64,000 nucleotides of DNA from Rhizobium sp. Leaf371 (GTDB lineage: Bacteria; Pseudomonadota; Alphaproteobacteria; Rhizobiales; Rhizobiaceae), in contig NZ_LMQB01000025.1 of NCBI RefSeq assembly GCF_001424045.1, positions 190,020-254,019 on the forward strand. Reading direction: 5' to 3'. Numbering within the stretch: position 1 is the stretch's first letter; every line of letters starts with the position of its first letter. Positions 52,500 to 61,463 of the stretch are shown here, piece by piece. The notes beneath the pieces were generated by a model. The model saw only the letters and a program-made list of their open reading frames with translations. It was not told where the DNA came from and made no database searches. Both the position numbers and the translations under genes were made by a program.

Positions 52500-54746
52500 C
52501 TATGCGCTGACGGTGAAGGTGACGGTCTGGTCTGCGAACAGGCCGCATTCCGCCGTCAGCGTGATGGTCCCGGCCGCGTCGCCGGCCTCGAGCCAGAAGC
52601 CGGTGACCCCGCCCTTGAAACTCTGCAGCGACGGGCCGATGATGCGGCCGGGGCCGTCCACGGCAAAGCGGATCGGCTCCTCGAAGAAGGGCAGGATGTT
52701 GCCGCCCTGGTCGAGCACGCGAACGATGACGCGAACGGCATCCTTCTCTCCTGCCCGCAGATGCGTGTCGTCCGGCGCGATCTCCAGTGTCGTGGGAAGC
52801 GGATCAGCCGGGAGCACGACGGTCTTGACCGCCTTGCCATCGACATAGCCCGTGATGACGCCGTCCCGCCAGATTCGGCCCCAGGTGCCGAACTCGGATG
52901 GTGTGACATTGCGCATGTCGAGGATGACCGGGGGATGCGCGAGATGCGGATAGGTTTCGCGATCCGGCTCGATGCGCTTCGGCGCGAAGTCGCCGAAGGT
53001 GATCTCCAGATAGTCGCAGTTCGTCAGGATGATCAGCGGCAGAACCCCGCCGATATTGCGCTCGCCGCGCGCCCAGTAGGTCACCGGCTGCAGCACGACG
53101 CCACCGGCCGGATCGCCCTGCGACGCGTAGGCATAGGCGGCCAGTTTGGGTTCGCGGAACGTGTCGAGCACCCCGTGGTAGCAGACGCGGTCGCCCGAGC
53201 CGAAGTCCTTGTGGGTGTTGTAATCGAACATGCACCAGCCGGTGGAGCCGGAAATATCGTCGCGGCCGGCGACCGCATCGAGGATCAGCAGGTGGCGCGT
53301 CACATGTTCGGCCTGGCGCTGCTCCTGGTCGAACCGCTTGGTCGGGTACATGTGGCCGTTATACTCGGTGATCATATAGGGGATCGGCTTGGTGATTCCC
53401 GTCGTCTCGACCCGGTCGCGCAGCACCACGCGGCCGCGATTGTTGCCCGGCATCTCCTCCTGGCCGAGAATGAAGTCGTTCATGGTGTAGACGTCTTCGA
53501 GCAGCTCGGAATTGGTGATGAACCGGACGCCGCCGGTCTGGCGGGTGGTGTCGAGTTCACGCGCGAGCCTGTTGGTCTCGGCGTAGAAGTCGTGGTCGTC
53601 CTGGCTTTCGTTGATGCGCACGCCCCAGATGATGATCGACGGATGGTTCCAGTCGCGCTCGATCATGCGGCGGACGTTCTCTACCGATTCCGCCTTCCAG
53701 GCCTCGCCGCCGATATGCTGCCAGCCGGGGATCTCCTCGAACACCAGAAGGCCGATATCGTCGCAGCGCTCGATAAAGCTCTTTGCCTGCGGGTAGTGCG
53801 ACGTGCGCACGATGTTGCAGCGCAGGTCGAATTTCAGGATATCCGCATCCTTCTCCTGCGCGCGCCGGCCCATGGCATAGCCGGAATAGGGCCAGGCCTG
53901 GTGACGGTTGAGCCCGCGCAGCTTGAGCGGCTTGCCGTTGAGCAGAAACCCGTCCGGCGTGAACTCCGCCGTGCGAAAACCGAACCGGCTCGACAGCGCA
54001 TCGGCGCCCGACGCGGTCTCCAGCTCCGCCGTCAGCGTGTAGAGCATGGGATTGTCGATGTCCCAGAGCGCGAGGCCCAAAAGTCCGTCGATAACGATCG
54101 TCGTGCTGTCGCCCGCGACATCCGCCGTCCCCTTGCCGACCACCGTGCCCGCCTTGTCGGCGATCGAGACGCGGATCGTGCCTGCCGTCGGCAGGTCCTG
54201 CGGGTTTGCGAGATCGACGCGCACCGAAACTGTGCTGGCCGACAGTGCCTCGGGCGTTTCGATCTTCATGTTGCGGATCGAGACGGGGCTTGCGACCTTC
54301 AGCCAGACATCACGATAGATGCCGGCATAGCAGAGATAGTCGATCATGCCGCCGAAGGGCGGGATCTCCGGGTTCTCCGACCCGTCGATCTTGACGGTAA
54401 CGAGGTTGTCGCCCGGCTTCAGGCCCGCCGTCAGCCGCGCTTCGAACGGCGTGTAGCCATCGCGGTGAAAGGCGATCTTCTCGCCGTTGAGGAAGACCTC
54501 GCTGTCGGCCATGGCGCCGTCGAAGACGAGCGAGACTTCACGGCCTTCGAAGCCCGGCTCCCAGGCGATCACCTTCTGGTAGGTGAAAGCCTTCTGGTAG
54601 CTCGTCTCGTCGAAATAGTTGTAGGGCAGTTCGACGGCGGTGTGCGGCAGGCGCACCGTTTCCCCGATCAGCGGCTGACCGGCCTTGGCCGCATCGAAGC
54701 CTTCGCTGAAGGTCCAGTTGCCGTTGAAGCTTTCATATCTGCGCAT
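52500..54746 (-). CDS. lacZ: beta-galactosidase, glycoside hydrolase family 2
   Basis: A 748-residue GH2 enzyme: N-terminal jelly-roll (to about 155), immunoglobulin-like domain (about 160-260), TIM barrel (about 262-540), then C-terminal beta domains. The acid/base is E380 in WGVRINES and the probable nucleophile E461 in YMITEYNGHM. Compared with E. coli LacZ (1023 residues) it is short and lacks domain 5, as is normal for rhizobial lacZ. Location among lactose transporter genes supports intracellular lactose hydrolysis. A beta-glucuronidase-like or other GH2 specificity cannot be excluded from sequence alone. Confidence 0.85.
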   Translation of the reverse strand: MRRYESFNGNWTFSEGFDAAKAGQPLIGETVRLPHTAVELPYNYFDETSYQKAFTYQKVIAWEPGFEGREVSLVFDGAMADSEVFLNGEKIAFHRDGYTPFEARLTAGLKPGDNLVTVKIDGSENPEIPPFGGMIDYLCYAGIYRDVWLKVASPVSIRNMKIETPEALSASTVSVRVDLANPQDLPTAGTIRVSIADKAGTVVGKGTADVAGDSTTIVIDGLLGLALWDIDNPMLYTLTAELETASGADALSSRFGFRTAEFTPDGFLLNGKPLKLRGLNRHQAWPYSGYAMGRRAQEKDADILKFDLRCNIVRTSHYPQAKSFIERCDDIGLLVFEEIPGWQHIGGEAWKAESVENVRRMIERDWNHPSIIIWGVRINESQDDHDFYAETNRLARELDTTRQTGGVRFITNSELLEDVYTMNDFILGQEEMPGNNRGRVVLRDRVETTGITKPIPYMITEYNGHMYPTKRFDQEQRQAEHVTRHLLILDAVAGRDDISGSTGWCMFDYNTHKDFGSGDRVCYHGVLDTFREPKLAAYAYASQGDPAGGVVLQPVTYWARGERNIGGVLPLIILTNCDYLEITFGDFAPKRIEPDRETYPHLAHPPVILDMRNVTPSEFGTWGRIWRDGVITGYVDGKAVKTVVLPADPLPTTLEIAPDDTHLRAGEKDAVRVIVRVLDQGGNILPFFEEPIRFAVDGPGRIIGPSLQSFKGGVTGFWLEAGDAAGTITLTAECGLFADQTVTFTVSA

Positions 54747-54756
54747 TGTCGATATC

Positions 54757-55608
54757 CTATTTCACAGAACCGAGCATGCCGGCCACGAACTGGCGCTGCA
54801 TGACGAAGAAGACGAGAAGGGTTGGGAGGGTGGCGAGGATCGTGCCGATCATGACCACGCCGAAATCGGGGTAGTAGGCCGAGGCCAGCGACGAGACGAC
54901 AAGCGTGATCGTCTTCGTGTCGTTCGACTGGAGAACGATCAGCGGCCAGAGGTAATTGTTCCAGTTCATCATGAAGACGATGACGAAGGCGGCGGCGTAG
55001 GTCGAGCGCATCACGGGAACGTAGATGTAAAGGAAGATCTGCCACTCCTTCAGCCCATCCACCTTTGCGGCGTCCCGAAGCTCGGTCGGGAAGGCCTTGG
55101 TGGCCTGCCGGAAATAGAAGATGATGAAGGCGGAGGCGACGGTCGGCAGCAGGATCGCGATGTGCGTGTTGATGAGGCCGGCCTTGCCCATCATCATGAA
55201 CAGCGGGATCATTAGCGCCGCAAAGGGCACCATCAACGTCAGAAGAACGAGCGAATAGATGCGGTCGCGCATCTTCGAGCGGAACATCTCGAAGCCGTAG
55301 CCGGCGAGCGACGACACGGCGATCGTCAGCAGCGTGGCGAGGATCGCCACCTTGGCCGAGTTCCAGAACACGAGCGGCACATCGACCTGCGCGAAGAAAT
55401 TCGCGACATTGTTGGAAAAGGCACGGCCGAACGTCGCCTTGCCCTTGATGATGTCGATCGACGTATTGGTCGAGGAGATCATCATCCAGATGAAGGGAAA
55501 GACGGAGACGAAGGCGGCGACCGACAAAGCGACATAGGTCGCGGCACGCGGGAGAACACGGCTTGCGCGGGAGGCCGGGACGGCGCGGCTGGTGGAGATG
55601 GCGGTCAT
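54757..55608 (-). CDS. lacG: lactose ABC transporter permease, MalG type (LacG)
   Basis: A 283-residue six-helix permease. The EAA loop is LRDAAKVDGLKEWQIFLYIYVPVMRS and the C-terminus is QRQFVAGMLGSVK. It lies 10 bp upstream of lacZ and overlaps lacF by four bases. A longer frame extends six codons upstream and is not needed. Confidence 0.9.
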   Translation of the reverse strand: MTAISTSRAVPASRASRVLPRAATYVALSVAAFVSVFPFIWMMISSTNTSIDIIKGKATFGRAFSNNVANFFAQVDVPLVFWNSAKVAILATLLTIAVSSLAGYGFEMFRSKMRDRIYSLVLLTLMVPFAALMIPLFMMMGKAGLINTHIAILLPTVASAFIIFYFRQATKAFPTELRDAAKVDGLKEWQIFLYIYVPVMRSTYAAAFVIVFMMNWNNYLWPLIVLQSNDTKTITLVVSSLASAYYPDFGVVMIGTILATLPTLLVFFVMQRQFVAGMLGSVK

Positions 55609-56516
55609 GAACGCTCCCTCGCGGCATAGAATTGCAGGAAGGACAGCACCGCCACCATGAGGACGATCACATAGGAGATCGTGGCGGCATAGCCGAAGCT
55701 CGGCATGTAACGGAAGGTGAGATTGTAGATGTAGAGCGACAGCGTGATGGTCGCGTCCGCCGGCCCGCCTTTGCCTTCGGTGAGGTTATAAACCTCGTCG
55801 AACAGCTGGATCGTGCCGATCGTGGAGATGATGGTGGTGAACAGGATGACCGGCTTCAGCATCGGAATGGTGAGGTGCACGAAGCGCGCCCAGGCGGGAA
55901 CGCCATCGATGCGGGCGGCCTCGTAGATCGACCGATCGATGTTCTGCAGGGCCGCGAGATAGAAGATCATGTTGTAGCCGGTCCACCGCCAGGTGATGGC
56001 GATGATGACGAGGACCTTTGCCCAGAACGGCTCGGTCAGCCAGCCGATCGGCGAGCCGATGATGCCGACGGCCAGAAGCGCCTGGTTGATGATGCCATCG
56101 ACCGAGAACATGCTCTTGAACAGGATGGAATAGGCGACCAGCGAAGCGACGCAGGGCAGGAAGATGGCGGTGCGAAACACGCCCGCGAATTTGAGCCGGT
56201 CGGTGTTCAGAAGCGAGGCGAGCATCAGCGCGAGCACGATCATGATCGGCACCTGCACCACGAAGAAGATCGTCGTGTTGGTCAAGGCTTTCAGGAAGAC
56301 CGGATCGTTGCTGAGCCGCGCGACGTTCCCAAAGCCCGCAAACTTCATCATCATGCCCTTGCCCGAGAAGAAGGACAGATAGAGCGAGCGGAAGATGGGG
56401 TAGATGAGGAACAGGCCGATGAGGCCGATGGCGGGCGCGATGAAGAGCCAGCCGTTGACGTCGTAATAGCGCTTCAGCCCGCTTGTCCGCGCGCCGCTTG
56501 TTTTCGCGTGAGCCAT
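55605..56516 (-). CDS. lacF: lactose ABC transporter permease, MalF type (LacF)
   Basis: A 303-residue six-helix permease: TM1 at WLFIAPAIGLIGLFLIYPIFRSLYLSF, and the EAA loop IYEAARIDGVPAWARFVHLTIPMLKP. It is the first permease of the lac set and follows the binding protein gene after 157 bp that hold a hairpin. By order and length it matches LacF of Agrobacterium. Confidence 0.9.
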   Translation of the reverse strand: MAHAKTSGARTSGLKRYYDVNGWLFIAPAIGLIGLFLIYPIFRSLYLSFFSGKGMMMKFAGFGNVARLSNDPVFLKALTNTTIFFVVQVPIMIVLALMLASLLNTDRLKFAGVFRTAIFLPCVASLVAYSILFKSMFSVDGIINQALLAVGIIGSPIGWLTEPFWAKVLVIIAITWRWTGYNMIFYLAALQNIDRSIYEAARIDGVPAWARFVHLTIPMLKPVILFTTIISTIGTIQLFDEVYNLTEGKGGPADATITLSLYIYNLTFRYMPSFGYAATISYVIVLMVAVLSFLQFYAARERS

Positions 56517-56620
56517 GGTTTCGACCGGAACCTGTTGGGATGATGATGGCGCTCGATGGGGCTTAAGCCTTCTTGCGCGTCTGCCCTGAATGCCCGGCCT
56601 TTTGGCCCTGGCGAGAAAGG

Positions 56621-56650
56621 GGTGCCGCGCCCGGAGGAAGGCGCGACACC
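56621..56650 (-). other. intercistronic hairpin after lacE
   Basis: GGTGCCGCGCC and GGCGCGACACC pair with one mismatch around an eight-base loop, 23 bp beyond the lacE stop. It is equivalent in position to the hairpins after the other binding-protein genes. Confidence 0.65.
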
Positions 56651-56673
56651 GCAGCGCGGTTGGGAGGAACCGC

Positions 56674-57942
56674 TTACTGAATCTGGCCTTCGGCCTGCGA
56701 CTGGATTTCCTTCAGCACCGTCGGGATGTCGGCACCCTGGGCCAGCGACGGCAGATGTGCTGCGACGGCGGTGTCGACTTCGTTGGTGAAGACGCCGTAA
56801 TTGACCGCGGGCACCTTGGAGAGCCAGTCCGAGAAATTCTGCCAGACCTTTTCGCCGCCGAAGAACGGATCGGCCAGCATGTAGGCGTCGCCCGTGCGGG
56901 CGGCGAGCAGCGAACCGACAGCGCCGCGTTCGGTCAGGATCTTCTGGTAGAAGGGGATGTCCTTGGCATAGACCTCGTTGAGGAAGTCGATGGCTTCCTT
57001 CTTCTCGGCCGAGCTTTCGACGACATACCAGCTGGAGCCGCCGAGGTTGGACGCATGCGTCGCGCCTTCGATGCCGAGGCTCGGAAGCGGTGCGACACCC
57101 CATTTGCCGGACTGGTCGGCCTGCGCCTTGACCGTTCCGGTGATCCAGACACCGGTCGTGACCGTTGCGACATCGCCCGACGTGAAGGTGCTGACCCAAT
57201 CGGTCCAGCCAGCGGCGGGCTTGTGAATGTTGGCCTTGAGGATCTTCTGCTGCGTCTCGAGCGCCGCCTTCAGCGCGGTGTTGTTCTCGATGCTCAGATT
57301 GCCTTCCGCATCGAAATACCACTGGCCGGCCGACTGCATCAGGATGCGGGTGAAGCCGGCGTCGGTGATGTCGAGACCGAGCATCTTCTTGCCCGTTTTC
57401 TCTTCGACGGCCTTGCCGATCTCGATGAAGCGATCCCAGGTGATGTCCTGCATGTCGGACGGCTTGAAGCCGGCCTGTTCCAGGTAATCCTTGCGGTAGT
57501 AGAGGCCCGTCACGCCGCTGTCGAAGGGCATGCCGTAGACCTTGTCGTCCACCGTCATCAGCTTGACCTTGTAGGGTGCAAAGCCGGCATAATCGACCGT
57601 ATCGGACATGGGCGCAAAGGCACCGGGGAAGGACTGCAGATATTTCTGCGCGCCGTAGTCCTCGATCAGGACGATATCCGGAAGCGCGTCCGTCGTGCCG
57701 GAGGTCAGTGCGGTCTGCAGCTTCTGCTCGACGTCTGCCTTGGCGAAGTCGACGATGTTGAAGGTGGTGTCCGGGTGCTTTGCAGTATAGCGCGCACCGG
57801 CTTCCTTCATGATCGCCACATTGAAATTGGGGTCCCAGCACCACACGGTGATCTCGCCCGCGAAGGCCGCGGTGGCGGCGAAAAAGCTCGTGCTCGCCAA
57901 AGCGACGGCCGCGAAGGTCTTGGAAATACGCTGGAAATGCAT
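56674..57942 (-). CDS. lacE: lactose ABC transporter substrate-binding protein (LacE)
   Basis: A 422-residue family 1 binding protein with a Sec signal peptide (MHFQRISKTFAAVALASTSF, cut near AFA-GE). The mature part begins ITVWCWDPNFNVAIMKEAGARY and has DIVLIEDYGAQKYLQSFPGAF, VYGMPFDSGVTGLYYRKDYLEQAGF and TTGVWITGTVKAQAD. It collects lactose or other beta-galactosides in the periplasm by context. GGGAGGAAGACC leads the ATG. It is the first gene of the operon, and a LacR-type operator lies 95 bp upstream. Confidence 0.9.
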   Translation of the reverse strand: MHFQRISKTFAAVALASTSFFAATAAFAGEITVWCWDPNFNVAIMKEAGARYTAKHPDTTFNIVDFAKADVEQKLQTALTSGTTDALPDIVLIEDYGAQKYLQSFPGAFAPMSDTVDYAGFAPYKVKLMTVDDKVYGMPFDSGVTGLYYRKDYLEQAGFKPSDMQDITWDRFIEIGKAVEEKTGKKMLGLDITDAGFTRILMQSAGQWYFDAEGNLSIENNTALKAALETQQKILKANIHKPAAGWTDWVSTFTSGDVATVTTGVWITGTVKAQADQSGKWGVAPLPSLGIEGATHASNLGGSSWYVVESSAEKKEAIDFLNEVYAKDIPFYQKILTERGAVGSLLAARTGDAYMLADPFFGGEKVWQNFSDWLSKVPAVNYGVFTNEVDTAVAAHLPSLAQGADIPTVLKEIQSQAEGQIQ

Positions 57943-58036
57943 GGTCTTCCTCCCTGAAAGTCCCGATAACTGAGACAGCTCCACCTGTCATGGGCGGGAG
58001 TATTTCCTAAATTTTGGGCAAGGGCAACCGATATTT

Positions 58037-58050
58037 AGTAAATATTTATC
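58037..58050. promoter_or_regulatory. LacR operator candidate O1, upstream of lacE
   Basis: AGTAAATATTTA followed by TC: twelve of fourteen positions match the perfect palindrome found upstream of lacR (59272-59285). It is in an AT-rich stretch between the end of lacR and the start of lacE. Confidence 0.75.
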
Positions 58051-58080
58051 GCGGTGCAAAAGTGCCTGCTGCACCTGCGT

Positions 58081-59199
58081 TCACAAGGCTTCCGGGGTGC
58101 GGCAGCTGCCGCGCCAGATCGTCTCGGTGGGGATCGTCACCATCTTCGCATAGGCCCGGCCGCCGAGCCGCTCGAGCAGCAGGTTGACCGCCGTCTCGCC
58201 GATATGTTCGCCATGGATCTTCACGGTCGATAGCGGTGGGGTGAGGAACTGTGCCACGGGGATATCGTTGAAGGAAACGATCGCCACGTCGTCTGGAATC
58301 GAAAGGTCGGCCTCGCGCGCAGCCCGGTAGGTGCCGATCGCCATATTGTCGTTCGCTGTTACGATGATGTCGGGCAGCGGCCGGCGGGACAGCAGCTGGC
58401 GCGCGAGCTCGTAGCCGGTTTCCAGCCGCAGGTTCTGCCCGGAATCGCAACTCTCGCCCAGCACCAGCAGATCCGCATCGAAGGTGCCCCGCGCCTTCTG
58501 CCAGTCGATATAGGCCTTGCACCGCCGCTCGCCGAACCGCTGGGTTTCGCCGTTCAGATGCTCGTAGCTGCCGATGAACGCAATCCGTTCGTAGGCGAGA
58601 TCATCAAGCGTATCCAATACCTTATGCGTGGCCGCGACGAGATCGCTATGCACGCAGTCGAAGCGGTCCGACGGCGGCACGAAGTCGGCGAAGACGACAT
58701 GGCGGCAGTGCTTATCGAGCCAGGCGATCTCGTTGTCCGAGTGTTTACCGATCACGATGACACCGGAGACATCCGCCAGGAGCGCTGCATCCGGCATGCT
58801 GTCGGAGTGGAACACCTTGACGATATCGCTCTTCAGTTCGCGACAGCGATTCTCGATGCCGAGGCGCACGCCGACATAATAAGGATCGGCCACCTCGTCG
58901 GACGGCTCGAGGAAATGGACGATCGCGAGACGCTGAAGCAGGCTCGGCTCGCCATGTCCCAACTGGCCGGCCTGGTGGCTCGTCGAATGGCCAGCTCCGT
59001 TCTGCGCCCCATCCTGCTGCAACGCCTCGCTTTGCCGGGCACGGTTGCGGGGCGTCGCATAATTCAGCGCTTCCGCTGTCTCGATGACGGCCTGACGCTT
59101 GGCGGCAGAGATCGAGAGGGCAGGATCGTAGTTCAGGACGCGCGAGACGGTCGCCGAGGAGACGCCGACCGCTTTCGCAATTTCCTTGATGGTGACCAT
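58081..59199 (-). CDS. lacR: LacI-family transcriptional repressor (LacR)
   Basis: A 372-residue LacI-type regulator. The N-terminal HTH is TIKEIAKAVGVSSATVSRVLN with the hinge region after ALNYATP; then an inserted polar segment of about 30 residues rich in Q, G and H (SEALQQDGAQNGAGHSTSHQ) precedes the type I periplasmic-like sensor domain (ADPYYVGVRLGIENRCREL ... VTANDNMAIGTYRAAREA). It sits directly upstream of lacE in the same direction. The palindrome AGTAAATATTTACT before lacR and a near copy before lacE imply autoregulation and control of the lac genes. The ATG (MVTIKEIAK) is standard for the family; the frame extends 21 codons further. Confidence 0.9.
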   Translation of the reverse strand: MVTIKEIAKAVGVSSATVSRVLNYDPALSISAAKRQAVIETAEALNYATPRNRARQSEALQQDGAQNGAGHSTSHQAGQLGHGEPSLLQRLAIVHFLEPSDEVADPYYVGVRLGIENRCRELKSDIVKVFHSDSMPDAALLADVSGVIVIGKHSDNEIAWLDKHCRHVVFADFVPPSDRFDCVHSDLVAATHKVLDTLDDLAYERIAFIGSYEHLNGETQRFGERRCKAYIDWQKARGTFDADLLVLGESCDSGQNLRLETGYELARQLLSRRPLPDIIVTANDNMAIGTYRAAREADLSIPDDVAIVSFNDIPVAQFLTPPLSTVKIHGEHIGETAVNLLLERLGGRAYAKMVTIPTETIWRGSCRTPEAL

Positions 59200-59271
59200 G
59201 AGATGCGGACGCTCAAATACGGATAGAAGGTGCAAAGACGACGCAGCCTGCCCGATTAGCAAGCCGCTGTC

Positions 59272-59285
59272 AGTAAATATTTACT
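59272..59285. promoter_or_regulatory. LacR operator candidate O2, upstream of lacR
   Basis: AGTAAATATTTACT is a perfect fourteen-base palindrome, 73 bp upstream of the lacR start. LacI-family operators are usually such even palindromes with a central pair; a near copy precedes lacE. Confidence 0.8.
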
Positions 59286-59334
59286 AGATCAAATCCCGAC
59301 GACGGAGATTTTTTAAGGTGTTGAACCGGCAGGC

Positions 59335-59817
59335 TCAGCCAAGTTTGACCACTTCCAGTTCGTGCCCGCCTACGGTGACGACATCGCCCACGGCCTTGCC
59401 CATCAGGGCGGCGGCAACAGGCGAGACGTGCGAGATCGTCCCGGCTTTCGGATCTGCCTCGTCCTCCCCGACGATCCGATAGGTTTGAACCCGGCCGTCG
59501 TCGCGGGCAAAGGTCACGGTGCTGCCGAAGGCGACAGCTGCGAGAGACGCAGGCTCAGGCATGATTTGCGCCGTTCGAATCCTTGCGGAAAGGTACCGCA
59601 GATCACGCAGCGGCGTGGCGGCCTGCCGGCGCTTCTCGTTGACGTCCTCGATCAGGTTGGCGGCGGCACAGGCAACCCGCGCCGTCTCCAGCTCGGCTTC
59701 CAGTGCCGCAAACCCCGCCTGCGTGACGAGGTTCGGATGCGCGGAGACGGGCCGATCGGGAAGGAGCGTTTCCGACGCGGTCTCGAAGCTTTCTTCCTTG
59801 GTGAAGGCAACGCTCAT
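59335..59817 (-). CDS. GreA/GreB-family transcription elongation factor-like protein
   Basis: 160 residues in two parts: an N-terminal helical hairpin (VTQAGFAALEAELETARVACAAANLIEDVNEKRRQ) and a C-terminal FKBP-like domain (VAFGSTVTFARDDGRVQTYRIVGEDEADPKAGTISHVSPVAAALMGKAVGDVV). The latter is the diagnostic GreA_GreB block. Its first 30 residues are an unstructured addition. The hairpin tip reads LIEDVNE rather than the GDLKENAEY of E. coli GreA, so the cleavage-inducing acidic pair is not clearly conserved and a Rnk-like or modulatory role is possible. It may share an operon with the MYG1-family gene 26 bp upstream. Confidence 0.82.
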   Translation of the reverse strand: MSVAFTKEESFETASETLLPDRPVSAHPNLVTQAGFAALEAELETARVACAAANLIEDVNEKRRQAATPLRDLRYLSARIRTAQIMPEPASLAAVAFGSTVTFARDDGRVQTYRIVGEDEADPKAGTISHVSPVAAALMGKAVGDVVTVGGHELEVVKLG

Positions 59818-59843
59818 TCCGGATCTTTCTGATACTGCCGCCG

Positions 59844-60785
59844 TCAGGCGACGGCGTGGGCCCGTTCGGCCAGCGCTTCGGCAACGGCGATGTCGGCGAG
59901 AGCAAGGGCGGCCTCGCGCGTGCGGGCGGCGGCGATGAAGCGGCCCTTGTGGCAGAAGCTCGCTCCCATCACGCCGCTCGCCGCTTCCAGGTCGGCATTC
60001 GTCAGGCCCGCCCAGGCCATAGGCAGGTCGGCGCGAAGCTCGAAACCCTCATCCGCACGCCGGATGCCCGTCACGCACCAGTCCTTGTCGCGCGGATGCA
60101 CGACGAAGAGCAGGTGATCGGCCCCGGCCTTCACCACTGCCGAGCGGAAGGGCATGCCGAGGGGAAGCTCCAGAATATGCCCCTGCCCTGCCGCCGCAAT
60201 GGCGTCCATCACCAGTGTTTCCGCACGAATCTTGGCGGCGGCCTTGCCGATGCTCGCCTCCACGAAGCTGCGCGCGATGGCAAGGGCTTCGTAAAAGCTC
60301 CGCGTTTCGGCATCCGGATCGGCGTCGTCGAAAACGGGCTTCAGTGTTTCGAGCAGCGCCGGAAGCGTCAGGCCCGCAAGAACACCAGCCGTCGAAGGGC
60401 TGAGCGCGCCATTATCGACGAGATCGACCGGCAGGACGAAGCTGCCGTCGAATGCGGCATGGACGGCCTCGACATGCGTTTCGGGGATTCCGGACGCGCG
60501 GAGATAATCCCGTCCGAAATGCCGCCAGATCAATCCGAAGGAACTGTAAGGCTGGCCATCGTCGCGTACCGGTGCGCCCCGCTGGTGATGGTCGAAGATG
60601 CGGGTCTCCGCATCATAGGCGCCGCCGACATCGTAGACGATCCGGTCCGCACCCGCCGCAATCCACTCCGGCGCGCGGCTGCGCACGATCTTCGCCTCGG
60701 GATGGAGTCGTGTCAGAATGACGCTCGACAGGAGTTCGTCGGCATGGAAGCCACCGGAATGGGTGACGAGAAAAGTTTGGTTCAT
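59844..60785 (-). CDS. MYG1-family (UPF0160) metal-dependent protein
   Basis: A 313-residue member of the MYG1/GAMM1 family, related to DHH phosphoesterases. Metal-binding candidates are in VTHSGGFHADELLSS (residues 8-20, H/H/D), VYDVGGAYD, IFDHHQRG and VDLVDNG. The C-terminal half carries the family block LPLGMPFRSAVV and CVTGIRRADEGF. The eukaryotic MYG1 is a 3'-5' RNA exonuclease in nucleus and mitochondria; bacterial copies have not been characterised to my knowledge. The arrangement with a Gre-like factor might hint at RNA metabolism (speculative). Confidence 0.88.
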   Translation of the reverse strand: MNQTFLVTHSGGFHADELLSSVILTRLHPEAKIVRSRAPEWIAAGADRIVYDVGGAYDAETRIFDHHQRGAPVRDDGQPYSSFGLIWRHFGRDYLRASGIPETHVEAVHAAFDGSFVLPVDLVDNGALSPSTAGVLAGLTLPALLETLKPVFDDADPDAETRSFYEALAIARSFVEASIGKAAAKIRAETLVMDAIAAAGQGHILELPLGMPFRSAVVKAGADHLLFVVHPRDKDWCVTGIRRADEGFELRADLPMAWAGLTNADLEAASGVMGASFCHKGRFIAAARTREAALALADIAVAEALAERAHAVA

Positions 60786-60937
60786 GCCGGACGCCTTGTT
60801 CTCTGGGGACGATATTCTCGGGGGATAGGCGCGCCGTGTGCGCTTGGCTTCAGATAGCCGCTCCGCCGCCCGACCTCAACCCGTATCGGAAATCGGGAGC
60901 CTGTCAGGTCCATTCCGAACCCGACAAACTTCAGCCT

Positions 60938-61342
60938 TCAAGCTGCCGGGCTGCTTTCGGCACGTTCCGGCACGTCATGAGCGGTCTCCGCCGTCTTCGG
61001 CTTGCCGTAAAGGCTGAGATTGGCATCTCCCCACTGCTTCAGCGCCAGCATCACCGGCTCCATCGACCGGCCGAGTGGCGAGAGGCTGTACTCCACCTTC
61101 GGCGGCACCTGCGCATAGACCTTGCGGGAGATCAGTCCGTCCTCTTCCAATTCGCGCAACTGGTTGGTCAGCATGCGTTGCGTCACGTTGGGGATCGTCC
61201 GGCGGATCTCGTTGAACCGCAGAGTGCCCGACAGGAGGTGGAACAGGATGACCGACTTCCATTTGCCATCGATCAAGCCGATCGCGGCCTCCACCGAGCA
61301 GCCGGGACTGCAATCGAACCGCGAATGCCGGACCTTCGCCAT
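60938..61342 (-). CDS. HxlR-family transcriptional regulator
   Basis: A 134-residue MarR-like winged-helix protein of the HxlR family: CSPGCSVEAAIGLIDGKWKSVILFHLLSGTLRFNEIRR with the conserved N-terminal cysteine pair, then IPNVTQRMLTNQLRELEEDGLISRKVYAQVPPKVEYSLSPLGRSM. Many HxlR proteins sense aldehydes or quinones through the cysteine. It is divergent from a quinone-oxidoreductase-like gene with 121 bp between, the most common arrangement for this family. AAGGATACCGTC precedes the ATG; the open frame extends 41 codons further upstream without support. Confidence 0.9.
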   Translation of the reverse strand: MAKVRHSRFDCSPGCSVEAAIGLIDGKWKSVILFHLLSGTLRFNEIRRTIPNVTQRMLTNQLRELEEDGLISRKVYAQVPPKVEYSLSPLGRSMEPVMLALKQWGDANLSLYGKPKTAETAHDVPERAESSPAA

Positions 61343-61463
61343 GACGGTATCCTTTTCGACACTATGGACAGTCTTTGTGCGTATAACAATTCTCCCAGCG
61401 TATGCGCATATCAAGCGCGACGCAACCGGATGACCCGGCGGCGAAAAGACGAGGAGTCCGATC

